A DNA stretch of 64,000 bases from Gamarada debralockiae (lineage: Eukaryota > Ascomycota > Leotiomycetes > Helotiales > Hyphodiscaceae). The notes beneath the pieces are model-generated. The model was not told where the DNA came from. It searched no databases and worked only from the letters and a program-made list of their open reading frames with translations. Made by a program: the position numbers and the translations under genes. Location: NCBI GenBank assembly GCA_002803225.1, contig NXFV01002031.1, forward strand, positions 52,733-116,732, given 5' to 3'. Each line of letters opens with the position of its first letter. Within the stretch, counting starts at the first letter, position 1. Positions 46,601-58,854 of this stretch are shown piece by piece.

Positions 46601-48173
46601 CGAGAGCCTCGATTTTGAACTTCAAACCTACGGAATCCCTCCGCATCACTTGTCTGACAATTGGATCTCGAGGAGATGTTCAACCTTATATTGCGCTTTG
46701 CAAAGGTCTGATTGCTGAAGGTCACAAACCTAGGATAGCGACGCATGTAGAATTCCAGGACTGGATAGAAAGCCATGGTATTGATTTCGCACCAGTTGAC
46801 GGAGACCCGGCGGAGTTGATGCGAATCTGTGTGGAGAACGGCATGTTCACATACTCATTCTTGAAAGAGGCATCCTCGAAGTTCCGTGGCTGGATAGATT
46901 TGTTGCTTACATCCGGATGGCAAGCTTGTCAAGATTCGGACATTCTGATCGAGAGTCCAAGTGCTATGGGTGGCATTCACATTGCTGAAGCTCTAGGAAT
47001 TCCTTACTTCCGAGCTTTCTCTATGCCTTGGACGAGAACTCGAGCTTATCCTCACGCCTTTGCGGTGCCAGAGCACAAGATGGGTGGTGCGTACAACTAC
47101 ATCACCTATGTCATGTTCGACAATGTCTTTTGGAAGGCGATTGCGGGTCAAGTCAACCGGTGGAGAAAGAAGGAACTTGGTTTGCATGCTACGAATCTCG
47201 AAAAGATGCAGCCGAACAAGGTTCCTTTCCTGTACAACTTCAGTCCGTCGGTTGTCATCCCACCGCTCGACTATAGTGACTGGATCCGTGTCACCGGTTA
47301 CTGGTTTCTTGACGAAGGCACAAACTGGACACCGCCAAAAGAACTATCAGATTTCATCGACAAGGCGCGAGCAGATGGCAAGAAGCTGGTCTACGTTGGC
47401 TTTGGATCAATCGTGGTCCAAGATTCTGCTGCTCTCACGAATACCATCATCAAGTCCGTTCTGAAAGCCGATGTCAGATGCATCTTGTCGAAGGGATGGT
47501 CAGATAGACTCGACAAGAAAGGAGCGCATGAGGTAGAAGCCCCTTTACCGCCTGAGATTCTCCAAATCAAGTCCGCTCCCCATGATTGGCTATTTGCCCG
47601 AATCGACGCTGCGGCTCATCACGGTGGTTGCGGTACAACTGGTGCGAGTTTGAGGGCTGGTCTTCCGACAATCATCAAGCCCTTCTTTGGAGACCAGTAT
47701 TTCTTTGGCTCTCGTGTCGAAGATCTTGGAGTGGGTATTTTCTTGAGAAAACTCAATGTCAGTGTGTTCTCACGAGCGTTGTGGGAAGCTTCACACAGCG
47801 AGCGGATGATTGTCAAGGCCAAGGTCTTGGGCGAGGCTATCAGAAAGGTAAGCTATCATCCCTCATTACGACTCACAGCAACCACCTAACATCTGCCTAG
47901 GAAAATGGCGTAGACACAGCAATCCAATCCATTTATCGGGATCTCGAATACGCCAAATCACTCATCAAAGCCCGCCGCGGCAAGGCATCGGACGACACAC
48001 TGGAGGACTCAGAAGAGAGCTGGACATTTATCGGTGACGACAATGATCCTGAATTAATACGACGCATTCACGATTGGGAGACGATGGCGCAGTCGGGGAC
48101 ACTTGGTAGCAAGAACCGTTCGGCTTTGGAGGCGTCTGGGAGTAGAGCATTTGCTAGCAGCACTGCTGTTTGA
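43685..48173 (+). CDS. ATG26: sterol 3-beta-glucosyltransferase Atg26
   Basis: There are five exons: 43685-44372, 44418-44515, 44563-45006, 45058-47847 and 47901-48173, giving 1430 residues, all GT-AG and in phase. Order: acidic/Ser-rich N-terminus, first GRAM part ([24 protein letters not shown] split by an intron), PH domain ([27 protein letters not shown]), Ser-rich linker, second GRAM ([22 protein letters not shown]), then a GT28/UGT-type glycosyltransferase ([12 protein letters not shown] at about 946; [17 protein letters not shown] at about 1263). It transfers glucose from UDP-glucose to ergosterol at membranes. In some fungi it is required for pexophagy and host infection. The length is typical of filamentous fungi. 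The whole chain is intact. Confidence 0.96.
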
Positions 48174-49301
48174 TCGTTGTTTTTTGTTAGAGAGCAAGCG
48201 AGATTTTTCCATTGGGATATGGCTGCATGGTGTGGTAATGATATAAGGTTGGATGGTAATAGGTGATCAGGGTGTGATGGGACTTTGAATGAGATGCGAT
48301 GAGAGATGATTATTATGATGATTCGTAATCACGAGCGGATCTGAGTAATTATGGAACTGTCAGTGTGTAGTAGACTTGCATTTATATAGATTATAATGGA
48401 TATATGCTACTCCTGTCTTCTGTCTCGCTTAGTCTTACAAGAGACCAGATCATGTGATCGAAACCGTTCAAAGGCGTACGAATCGCCTTATCTGCTTGCT
48501 TCTCAATTCTTACTCGTCAATCTTTCCGTGAAGCTGGTATTGTGTAACGCGGCTGGCGACTCAGATCCCTCCGTTCAAAAATGGTCGAATCCCTGTCCTC
48601 CATGGCCCTGCATGCATGAGGTTTTCGCTAACCCGACAAATCAAGGTGGTGATCTCCCTTCCGCTTTCTTTGACACATATTTAAAGGTCTCCCCTCCAGT
48701 GAGCGAAACGTCGAGCCACCACACCCGCCGACGGCCGTTTCCGATCGACTCTTCTGCCTCAAACATCAGGTCAAAAAACACAGCTCCATAAAAATCGCCA
48801 GTTACTTCAAGCTCCCCATCACACAACTTCCAATCACACAATAATTCCACGCGCAAATTCGCTCATGAGCTGGCAAAGCGCTATTTGGAAGAACGCGCAG
48901 ATTCTGGAGATGGGGTTTTGATTCAAAGGTGAATATTTGTGGATGGGGAATGAGGGAAAGTTCCGCGGATATACAACGCTGTAGCACTCCACGCGAATAT
49001 CTATGAGAGCTTTTACAAGGCTCAAATTGAGATCGTAGGTCTTTCAACAGCTTGTAGATGCCGATCATTGCATGCTTGAAACTTGCGCGTGCTCTTGCGA
49101 TTGTCTCGAGTCACTGCTTTGGCCTTCGTAGACCGCGCTGGGTTATCAGAGCTTGTGCAAGATTGAAGAGCATGCGCGCCACGCTTTCCCCTTTTTGTCA
49201 CTTTTGGTTCTGATGATGGCTAATTTGTTTTGCATTGGCAGATCCGAAATACTGAAGACCGCATGAGCACAAAGAGTGCGCGACGACGATAGGAGGGCAC
49301 A
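48174..49301. other. intergenic, no gene seen
   Basis: 1.1 kb between ATG26 and FCP1. The first 200 bp are AT/G-rich with imperfect GATG-type runs, consistent with a 3' untranslated region. The longer frames (48396-48791 plus, 48802-49068 minus) have no motif. Confidence 0.5.
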
Positions 49302-52182
49302 ATGGGGAAATTATTGAGCTTGGGTACAAAGCTCAAATACCCGATCACGATCAGTAGATTACTGAAACAACCCGGCGACGAGATCAACAAGCAAGACGCG
49401 ATCCTTGAATATAGCTTCAAATGGATGAAGATGGTTGGCGATCCGTTTGGCCTGGAATTTGAGGAGCCACAGACTACCTACGCGACCTGGGACAGTCCTG
49501 CAGATGGCAATATCAAGGCATGGAAAGTCCGCGAGGGCATGGTGATTGAAGGCGATATGGTCTTTGTGGATATTGAGGAGACTTGTCCGCATTCAATACA
49601 GTTTGCAGGTCTCTGCGGAATTTGCGGAAAGGATATGACAGAGACGAATTGGGCAAGTTCGTCCACGGATACGGAACGCGCGAAGATCAATATGATTCAC
49701 GACCAGAATTTCTTGACGGTTAGTCAGAGCGAGGCGTCGAAGGCGGAGGAGGAATTACAACGGCGGTTGCTGAAGCATAGAAAGCTTTCGTTGGTGGTGG
49801 ATCTGGATCAGACGATTATCCATGCGTGTATTGAACCTACGATTGGAGAATGGCAGCGCGATCCGACGTCGCCAAATTACGAGTCTGTGAAGGATGTTAA
49901 GTCGTTCCAGCTGAATGACGAGGGCCCTAGAGGCCTGGCGAGCGGATGCTGGTACTATATCAAGATGCGACCGGGATTGAAGGAGTTCTTGGCTAAGATC
50001 TCGGAAATGTACGAGTTGCACGTTTATACGATGGGTACTCGGGCATACGCTGTCAATATCGCCAGGATCGTCGACCCGGACAAGAAGTTATTTGGAGATC
50101 GGATAATCAGCCGAGACGAAAATGGAAGTATGACCGCAAAGAGTCTGGCACGACTGTTTCCCGTGGATACGAAGATGGTGGTCATCATCGACGATCGTGC
50201 GGACGTCTGGCCAAAGAATCGCCCGAATCTCATCAAGGTACATCCTTACGACTTTTTCCTTGGCATTGGAGATATCAACTCGAGCTTCTTGCCTAAGAGA
50301 GAGGAGCTTCCGAAGATCAAAATCCATATCAACAAGAAGAAAGACAAGACAGAGTCGAAAGAATCAGCCGCTTCAGATACATCAGAGACACTTACAGGCG
50401 AGGCACTAATATCAGAAGATGCCAAATCAACAGATGTGCCAAAAGCGAAGGACCAATCCAAGACCGAGGACGATGGTGTGAAAGTCAGTGCGTTAGAAGA
50501 ATTGGTCAGAATGGGAGGCGGTGATGATCAAGCGCTACGAGACGAGCAAACTGCCGAGCAAGAGAAGTTCTTAGAGAAGCAACTGAAAGAACGCCCACTA
50601 TTACATATGCAAGAGAAACTCGACAGCGAAGAAGATGCTGAAGAGGCTTCTGATGAGAAGAACGGCGACGCGACACACCAACATCACCACAAACATAATC
50701 TCCTCAAAGACGACGACGTCGAACTCATGTATCTCGAGCAACACCTCTCTCAAGTCCACAAAGCCTTCTACGACGAGTATGATAACGCGCTGCACAATGC
50801 CCAAGGAGGACGAATCGCCCAACTTAGACCTGGTCATAATAAGAAAGTCTCAATCAAGGAAGACGCGGCTGATCTCAAGATAGTTCCAGATATTGGACAT
50901 GTGATGCCGATTCTGAAGTATGTATAGCCTGAATCACTTGTGGATTGTTGACTAACGAATCCCAGGGGCAAGGTTCTGCAAGGCACCACTGTCGTGCTGT
51001 CTGGCCTTGTTCCGCTGAATGCTGATTTTATGAGGTATTTAAATACAATTTCTACTAGCTAATTTACATATGATTTATATTTGGAAGCGATTATATCAAA
51101 AATTAAGCTCAAAACTAACTTGCCTCGTTACAGAAGCGAAATCGCTTTACAAGCACAAAGCTTTGGAGCCGAACTGCAGACAAAGTAAGAATCAAGTTTT
51201 CCGGATGTTGGGATTTGAGCTAACAGAACATAGGATCTCCAGAAAAGTCACCCACCTAGTCACTCCAACAAGTAAAACTCGCACACAGAAAGTCCGACAA
51301 GCGGCTAGATATCCGCATATTAAGGTTGTCAATCAGCAATGGCTGTTGGATAGCATGAGCAAGTGGGAGAGACAGGATGAGAGTCGATATCTTGTAAGTT
51401 TACTCGCCTTCTGATTCTTTCAACCCTTCACTGCTGCAATCGCTTCGCATTCACTTGAACTAGCGAGGCAAAAGTATTCGCCGCACGTTCCCTTATTTAA
51501 AACCTCACTCTCCCATACATCTTTCGACACAACCCCAATAGCAAACACTCACACCAAATAGGTTGACCTCCCCGAGCGACTCGACCTCAACAAACCAATC
51601 TCCCACAGCAGCCTCGAAGACACAATGGACTCAGACGACGAAACCGGCGGCTCCGAATCCGAACAAGAAAACGATAGCATCCCTGCATCGCAAGAAGAAG
51701 AAGCTGACGAAGAAGGCGTCATGCCCTCCGAAATAGAAGGGCAATCACCCATCGACGATCTCAAAACCTTCGATTGGGGTAGTGCCGAAAACGAATTAGC
51801 GGAATTCATGGGCTCAGATTCGGAGAATGATAGTGATACGTCCAGCGTGGCGTCGAATTCGAGTAGGCGTAGTAAGAGAGGTGTGAAGCGGAATCATGAG
51901 GATGTTACGGATGATGAGGATAGTGATGAGGGAAGCACGTTGTTGAAGAAACAACGCATTGCGAATTCAAGGACGACAGGACTTAAGACGGTGAAGACGC
52001 CGAATAGTGCGGGCAGCGAGAGTAGTTTGCCGACGCCGGGTGTTACGGGGGATGAGGATGGGGATGAGGGTGAGGACACGACTGTCAATGATGATGGTGA
52101 TGGTGAGGGTGAGGGTGATGAGTTTCGGGATTTGGAGGATGATTTAGAGGCGGAGTTGAAGGCGGAGTTGGCTGGTGGTTGA
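49302..52182 (+). CDS. FCP1: RNA polymerase II CTD phosphatase Fcp1
   Basis: There are five exons: 49302-50917, 50966-51034, 51134-51184, 51234-51393 and 51562-52182, giving 838 residues. The acyl-phosphatase signature DLDQT (LVVDLDQTIIHACIEP, about 168) and the second motif VVIIDDRADVW define the FCP/SCP family. The BRCT domain spans exons 1-4 (GKVLQGTTVVLSG, then AQSFGAELQTK, ISRKVTHLVTP and VVNQQWLLDSM), about residues 539-635. The tail is Asp/Glu-rich. Fcp1 dephosphorylates Ser2/Ser5 of the polymerase II C-terminal repeats and recycles the enzyme. The small exons of 69 and 51 bp were placed by restoring the BRCT domain. It is essential in yeast; nothing is broken here. Confidence 0.95.
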
Positions 52183-52699
52183 CCGAGCTGAGCGAGCTTG
52201 CCAGAGCAATGGAGAGAGATTATATGGAGGACGTAGGGGAGATAGTGGGGATGGTGTGTGTTGAGACTTGTATTATGTGTGCGCGGGTGGGAGGAGTTTT
52301 ATGGAAGCCCGTTCTTGCATACCCATGAATCGGGGCGGCGTTGGAGGGCTAGTTACCTTTGGGAACAGCATAGCAGGTGGCGTTGAGCGATGGATGAACG
52401 GAGGGATTATAGGGACACTTTTGAGATACGTCTTTTAGTGGTCACGAATAAAAGATTCTACATTTCCACTTTAAAAACCATCCCCTTAACCAGAACACCC
52501 AAATTCTTACACCAGCCGTTTCTCTGAGTTAGCTCTTGAAGCTTGGTTGATATATTATGGGGCTATTGGGTGGGAGAGGATGATTCTGCCAGGCAAATCG
52601 CTAAATAAGGTTTAGCGCCAATCAAGCTTCCGACGACTTGAACCTCAAATCGAAAGAAGCTCATCGATCCCTCGCAATTGAGTCGCAACAACACACACG
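52183..52699. other. intergenic, no gene seen
   Basis: This lies between FCP1 and the complex I subunit gene. No motif-bearing frame was found. Confidence 0.5.
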
Positions 52700-53470
52700 A
52701 TGCCGCAAGATCTGCCTCCAGCTGGTGGCTATGAGCCTGTTCAATACAAGGTGCGTTTATTTCCTCCTCGCCCCATTTCGCCAAACCTGCACGAACAAAT
52801 TGAGGAGCTCGCGTTGAGACGATCGTCTTGGTGGAAAGGATGGCTTGCGAATTCGAAATTGGGGGGGCTTGATATTGGATGGGAATAAGGGTGGAGATTG
52901 AGAACAGTCGCTGACATAGTGATGTAGAGAAATCTCCCCGCGAGAGGCTTCCGCCCTTCGGTGATGCTCCTCGCAGTCACAGGCGTGATGGCATTTGGGT
53001 TTTGGAAGGTTGGGAAGGGGATTAGGGAGCAGAAGTACGTTCACATACCTCCCTGCCTCTTCGGCCATCTCCTCTCCTTCATCTGTTTCCAATCAGGATA
53101 AGATAGGACAGTGACTGGGGGCTTTGGCTCTGAATGGGTGGGGATTGGATTGCATGATGGATTGGATGCGGGGACTGTGGGTGAGGTTGGGGCTGACGAT
53201 TTGTAGTGAGCTCGCACGCGAAAAGATGTGGTCACGAATCCATCTCATCCCGCTCTTAACAGCAGAAGAAGACCGCGATTTGGTGCGCAGACATCTGGCG
53301 GATCAGGCGAGAGAGAAGGAGTTGATGGGTAGTGCTACTAGTGTTTATAACTCGGATCGGTAAGCTTACCTCAGAGCCGTAGAAATTAGGATGAGAGTGT
53401 ACTGACGGCCATGTTTTGCAGATTCGTACGCCCTACATTCGCAGTTACGCCGAGTCAGAAATCGAAGTAG
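52700..53470 (+). CDS. NDUFA13: complex I accessory subunit NDUFA13 (GRIM-19 / B16.6)
   Basis: There are four exons (52700-52750, 52928-53034, 53207-53359, 53422-53470), giving 119 residues, all joins in frame. The start MPQDLPPAGGYEPVQYKRNLPARGF is the GRIM-19 hallmark. A single transmembrane helix follows (SVMLLAVTGVMAFGFWKVG, about 28-46), then a charged helix (ARIHLIP-type WSRIHLIPLLTAEEDRDLVRRH). It is a small subunit of the mitochondrial NADH dehydrogenase membrane arm. Length fits fungal orthologues. It converges with the ketopantoate reductase gene, with stops 129 bp apart. Confidence 0.93.
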
Positions 53471-53598
53471 ACGCGGATACAAGAGTTTGGTGGTGGATTT
53501 GGGAGTGGATATACCGGAGTGAATGGAATGGGACAGTACAGTAGAGGGAGTGGGAGCTAAGTGAAGACTATATATTGTACATAGGTATTGGAGCAAAA

Positions 53599-54855
53599 TC
53601 AAGGCCACACAAGCAAATTAAACGCATCACTGACATGGACCCTATCCCCCGGCCCCTCAAAATGGTCTCTAATATCCTCAACCCCAATCTTCTTCCCACT
53701 CTTCACCATCTCCACCAATTTCGCATTATGCTCGCACTCCACCCCCAGCTCCCTTCCTCTCTTCACAATCCATCCATTAATGTAATCAATCTCCGTCTCT
53801 CGTCCTGCTCTGACATCTTGAAGCATAGAGCTTGTATTCTTGGCCGTCTTCTCCGCGACATCTAAGACTTTGACTTCTAATTCCTGAGTAGAGAACCGCT
53901 CCTCGATCTCAGGATCTTCGGAGTTGTGGATTTCGGGGAGAAGCTGGATGACTTCACTCGCTTCTTGAAGTAGCAAACGCATCATCTTCACTACTGCCCC
54001 ATGCTCAAAAAGTTCCCCGTTCTTGCAATCGAATATTGCGGTTAAGGGATTGATCATTGCATTAATAACCAGCTTCTCTAATTGGAGATGGAGCAGTTCT
54101 TGAGGTGGATATTCCTTTGCGGAGAGGATGGGCGCTTCGACGATTTTGTTGATCAAGTACTGAGCCTTGGAGGGATTCGAAGGTGGAGGCGCTTGCTGTG
54201 CCCGTCCGATTGAGACAAAAGCCAAGCCAGCCTGTACGGAGGAGAAAGGGGAGAGGGTGAAGACGCCGTGTGAGGTTATGCTTGTTAGGTAGTTGGGTCT
54301 TGTTGAGATATCCTTGAACACTTGTTGGTTGGCTTCGTCTATGGTTCCCATGCCGTTCTGTGTGAATAGGATGGTAGACTCAGAATTCAGTCTGTCCTTG
54401 ATAGAAGAGAGTGCGGAAACGGTGTTGATGGTTTTCGTTGCCACGACGAGGTTCGAGATGGGAGTGCCTTGGGTGGAAGGAGAAGATATGTCTTCGACAT
54501 CAAAGTGGCCACTTGTGTTGACGACGCCGTTGGTTGTGATTGAGATTTTGCGTCCGGCTTGCTCCCATTCTTGGAGGAGAGTTGGACGATGAAGAAGGAG
54601 TGATATTGGAGGTGGATTCTTTGAGTTTGCGAGGGCATGGGCGAAGAGTCGTCCTAGATTTCCGACTCCTAGGATGTGGATCCGACCTACGTCTGATTTG
54701 GTTCCCTCCATTTTATGATAGCTCTGAGAGGTTGAGAAGAGCTTAAACCCATGACGATTCTGATCTGGGTTTATAAAGCAACGAGTTGGAAAGCATTGAA
54801 AATAACGCATTGTCCAAGGCCGTAACCTGACAATAGCATGACGGGTTGACATCAA
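53599..54855 (-). CDS. ketopantoate (2-dehydropantoate 2-) reductase, PanE/ApbA family
   Basis: This single exon encodes 418 residues. An Arg-rich N-terminus of about 48 residues, which looks like a mitochondrial targeting peptide, is followed by the NADP-binding Rossmann start IHILGVGNLGRLFAH (glycines at about 63-68). Further blocks are VVATKTINTVSAL, ILFTQNGMGT and EKLVINAMINPLTAIFDC; the last carries the catalytic Lys and the Asn residues typical of ketopantoate reductases. The C-terminal helical domain ends INGWIVKRGRELGV. The reaction is NADPH-dependent reduction of ketopantoate to pantoate in coenzyme A synthesis. Fungi often have several paralogues, so this may serve a related 2-oxo acid. 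An internal Met at residue 49 is a possible cytosolic start. Confidence 0.9.
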   Translation of the reverse strand: MMSTRHAIVRLRPWTMRYFQCFPTRCFINPDQNRHGFKLFSTSQSYHKMEGTKSDVGRIHILGVGNLGRLFAHALANSKNPPPISLLLHRPTLLQEWEQAGRKISITTNGVVNTSGHFDVEDISSPSTQGTPISNLVVATKTINTVSALSSIKDRLNSESTILFTQNGMGTIDEANQQVFKDISTRPNYLTSITSHGVFTLSPFSSVQAGLAFVSIGRAQQAPPPSNPSKAQYLINKIVEAPILSAKEYPPQELLHLQLEKLVINAMINPLTAIFDCKNGELFEHGAVVKMMRLLLQEASEVIQLLPEIHNSEDPEIEERFSTQELEVKVLDVAEKTAKNTSSMLQDVRAGRETEIDYINGWIVKRGRELGVECEHNAKLVEMVKSGKKIGVEDIRDHFEGPGDRVHVSDAFNLLVWP

Positions 54856-55531
54856 TTTGACACTTCAAAGGGCGCCATCAGAGACCCATGTTCAAGCTCT
54901 GAATTGGGGTTGTCCTGACTTCAAAAGGCCATCTTTGGCTTGTATGCGATTTGGCAAGGACGCTCCTGAATGCATGCGTGTTCTTAAGGAGTCCTTGGTT
55001 GAACTGAAGTTAGTGAAGTCAGCTTCCTTCTGGGCACGTGAGATCACTTTTCGTACCATCACGTGACTTCCTAAGCCTTAAATTTTAGCCGATACTTTAA
55101 TTCCGATCCCGAACTCCCCTTCCCCTCTTTCCTCATCCCACCTTCCAAATCCATGCAAGCTTGCGGCGTTGCTGCCAACAACCAATGGCTCTCGTCGCCC
55201 TCCATCCATCACTCAATGAAACGCACGCACGAGTGGGATTCATGCCCATCAGCCAATTTAATTGGCTTCTCGGGAGAGTTACTGGTTAATGAGCTGCACC
55301 TTTATCGCAGTCTACGCGGCCTCGCAAGGCAGAAATCGGAAGTTTAGAATGCCATGATCCCTAAACGCCTCTTCTATCCCTCCGTGCTTACGCCTTCAAA
55401 AGGTACCCAGGGAAAGTATTTCGTTCCCCACCTCCCGCATTCTACAGCCTCATTTCAGGCCACAGTTTTTTGAACTCCTCTGTGTTTGTATAACGCGTTC
55501 TGCGCAGGCAGCAGTATTAATTGCATTAGAC
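54856..55531. promoter_or_regulatory. divergent intergenic region with two CACGTG boxes
   Basis: CACGTG palindromes stand at 55035-55040 and 55060-55065, 25 bp apart. Such E-boxes are bound by basic helix-loop-helix factors (for example Cbf1 in yeast). Which of the flanking genes responds is not shown. The frames in this stretch are not gene-like. Confidence 0.4.
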
Positions 55532-57902
55532 ATGCCATATTCAGATAATCTTTACTCAGCAATTGATGAAGCATCGGATACCGAGTCGTTCAGCAACGAA
55601 CTCAGTCCCACAGATGGCTACTTCAACCAGAGTCCAATGGCATCGAATGCCATGGTGCCAGACCCATCTCTCGATCGTAAAGACCGTGCCGAAGAGGACA
55701 AGGTCCTAATACCCAGGAGTGAGACTCGAACGGTGTCCGGAGGCGCTTCGAGATCTACGACTTCACCAACCTTGGGACGATTATTCCCTTCTCAAAATTA
55801 CGCGTCCTCTCGAGCGAACAATCGCCCCACACCTCCTCCAACCTCAAATGCCCCCTCATCGCCAGTATCGTATCGACGGACTGACAACAATATATTCTCT
55901 GATCCCACGAACTCAATGCGAAGTCTTCCTCCAGCTTATACGCCTTCTTCTCCGACTACATCCTCCTGCTCAACACACAACAGATCGTATAGCACCTTCC
56001 AACCACATCAACTTGAGCAAGGCTTGCCTTCCAATATTGAACCACAAAGTATGGGCAGACCAGCCGGTGATCCAGACGAAAACACTCCCTTATCGAACAA
56101 CCATATCAGAAAGCCATCGCGGAAGCCCTCGCGGCTGCGTCTCATCATAAAGAAATTGCTTTTCGTTGCTCTTGTGATAGCTATTGTGATGGGCATAATG
56201 ACGACCTTGGTCAAGTTGGGAAGATCTGTATGCACTCGATTCTCATCACTAGCCCGACTATCCCTTTGGGTGATTTCATTGGGATAATTTTCGTTTTACT
56301 CTACACCTTTTGACTACCCCCAATCAGTCTGATGGCCCAACTAATTTTACTGCTGAGCAGATTTCAAATGATAGTCCGAAACTCCCAGGAGGAAATCTTC
56401 CAGAAGGAACCAAGCCACCGGGTTTGGGCCTCCCTGATGGTGCTAGTGGCCCCTACTGCTCTTCCGCAAATATTCACAGCGATGAAAATTTCTTTGATTT
56501 TGCACTGGACAAGGGTCTCAGTGTGCTTCAAGTAACTCATGATGGTGAAAGCGGAAGCAATATGCAGAGTGTGAGGACTTCTGGAGAAATTAGGCTACGC
56601 AAATTGCCCAAGAACTCGAAGTACGGCTCAAGAGGCGTTATTTCGATCGACGTGCATGTCAGCGACGGGAATCTTGGGATTCTGAAGACGTGGGACGACG
56701 ATTTGCGAATCATGCGAGTCAGTGTTCCGAGGACGGCCTCATTTACAACACCCGGACACGACCATTGCATATCCCTGGAAATTACTGTTTGGTTACCTGA
56801 GGATACCTCGCTATCCGAACTCTCCATAGCATCCACCGTTCTTACTCTGAGGGTCTTCGATGATATCAAGCTAAACGTCACTGGGAGTTCTGAATTTGCA
56901 TCAGTGTCGGGAGATGTCTTCTTTCTGGAGCATGGCATACAGGAATCAGTTCCACCCACACCATATCCTCTCGATTCCCGCCATATAACTGTGGAGACAG
57001 TTTCTGGCAACATCAAGGGCATTTATCCTCTGTACGATTTGCTCAAGCTTGGTTCTCAGTCAGGAGACATCACTACTGGCGTTTTACCCCAGCCAGTTCT
57101 CCCTTCAGCGCCCGAGCCAGCAGACCTGGAGGTCTCGACTGCATCGGGTGAGATCCAAGTGAATTTTCCTGGGATCCCCGGATACAGGCCCCCTGCACGA
57201 GACTACGTAACACGCATCTGGTCCGTCTCTGGAAACATCGCTGGAGGTTACTTCCTGGGCTCAATTGGAAGCTTCAAGAGCACATCAGGAGAGATTACAG
57301 CAAAGGTATTACCAGTCATCCAATATTCGCCTTCTACCGATCCCGATGACGCGCCTAAGACCCAATTCGAAAGTTGGAGCGTGAGTGGAAATCACGACAT
57401 CGACATCCTGGACCCTGTATTCATCTCTCTTCTCCCATCCAACCTGCCCGTTCAGCCTAACAAACCCGATCAGCCCGATAAGCCCGACCAGCATCACTCT
57501 CCAGAACCCTACATTCCGGTCGGCGACGATGATCCGTATCAAGATATTCTTCCTCCCAACATCAACGAAGACATTAGCTTGGAGGATAGCAACGTCGGTA
57601 CGATGGTGAAGAGACGGCGCACAGCGAAGAGATGGCGAACGTTGACAGCAAGTCACCAATCTAGCTCTGGGGAGATTACTGTCCGTTACCCCGAGGCGTG
57701 GGAAGGAACGGTGTCTGGGAAGACGGTGAGCGGCAATATCAGAGTCGATGGGAAGGACTTGAAGATCATTACATATAAGAAAGGATGGGCTTACAAGGAG
57801 CTTGTTGCTGGGAAGGGAGTTAGTAAAAAGGGCGAGGGAAGTTCAGTTACGATGAGTGGCATCAGCAGTAATTTAAAATTCACTGTTGGTGAGGTTGAGT
57901 AG
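55532..57902 (+). CDS. single-pass membrane protein with repeated SGE/SGN strands (DUF4097/adhesin-like)
   Basis: There are two exons (55532-56227 and 56328-57902; intron 56228-56327), giving 756 residues. The first 205 residues are Ser/Pro/Thr-rich and cytosol-like, followed by a basic stop (KPSRKPSRLRLIIKK) and one transmembrane helix at about 209-228 (LLFVALVIAIVMGIM). The rest would be outside: a series of strands with Ser-Gly-Glu/Asn/Asp-Ile (TSGEIRLRKL, VSGDVFFLE, VSGNIKGIY, ASGEIQVNFP, VSGNIAGGYF, TSGEITAKV, SSGEITVRY), the pattern of the beta-solenoid DUF4097 putative-adhesin family. A Pro/Asp-rich insert (NKPDQPDKPDQ) interrupts the late part. Function unknown; fungal relatives are uncharacterised. 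The topology is inferred from charges. Confidence 0.75.
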
Positions 57903-58854
57903 GTCGAGGGTAATGATTGGAAATGAAAACTCTACAGGGTGTTTTGTATATTTGGAGTTGGTGGATACTCTTCGTCGATTCTATTTACTAAGATTTGGAC
58001 GCTGAGATGAACAAGGCGGCGACTGGGCTGGGACGGCATCTGGAACCAAGGTGCCCAAGAATATATATCCGCTTAATACACAACGTCCACGTTCCACGAT
58101 TCCTCTCGCCAGCTTCAAACATCTCCCTCCTCGTCTCATGTTCCAAAGAAGGAAAGGGAAAACAGCCCACGCATTATCAGGCGAGCTCAATGATTGGCCA
58201 GACCTACGACCAGAACCTCTGAACATACCCCGCCACCTCATTCGGAACCCGCGCCGAAATTCAACCCTTGCCATCGCGACGAATAAATATTCATATTCTT
58301 CCGAATGCTCAGTAAGCTTCTTGCAGAGAAACCCAGAATATTCCACCAGCAGCCAAGCAAACAAGCTTCCAATTAAATCTGTTGGACACTTCGGAAAAGC
58401 TCAAGCGAACCACAAGAGAACATTTCGAGTCGCATAAGAAGCATATAAGCGACTCGGCTTGACTATATGCTGGTTCCATCAGACCTTGTATTTGCTTCAC
58501 TGCTTTGAGTTAAGCTCCATAATCGGTCACTCTTTACAGCTGTATTCTGAGAAGTGTTCGTTAGATTACTGTGCAGGTACCCTTGAAAATGATGTAAGCC
58601 CTGCAGTGTCTTGGCCCGATGCTTGTATGTTAGTTGCAGGAATTAATGGGTCCCATCCTCCTTAACAATAATATAAGCACAATTGGAATCCCAGATCTTT
58701 TTGTCTCTGTCTATTCTGGCAATCCACTGAATTCATCGTAGCATACTTCAGGCTCGTGACTCTTGGCATTTCTCCAACCAAGTCGGATATATTGTTTCCA
58801 GAAAAATACATTGCAAGTATCAACTCCTAGCAAACACACTCCTATCTAAACATT
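57903..58854. other. intergenic, no gene seen
   Basis: The frames in this 950-bp stretch overlap one another on both strands and carry no motif. The right end should be the promoter of the DJ-1-like gene. Confidence 0.5.

Noticed and set aside
48560..48610. tRNA-like T-arm word near GGTCGAATCCC
   Set aside because: No cloverleaf could be built from the 75 bases before it.
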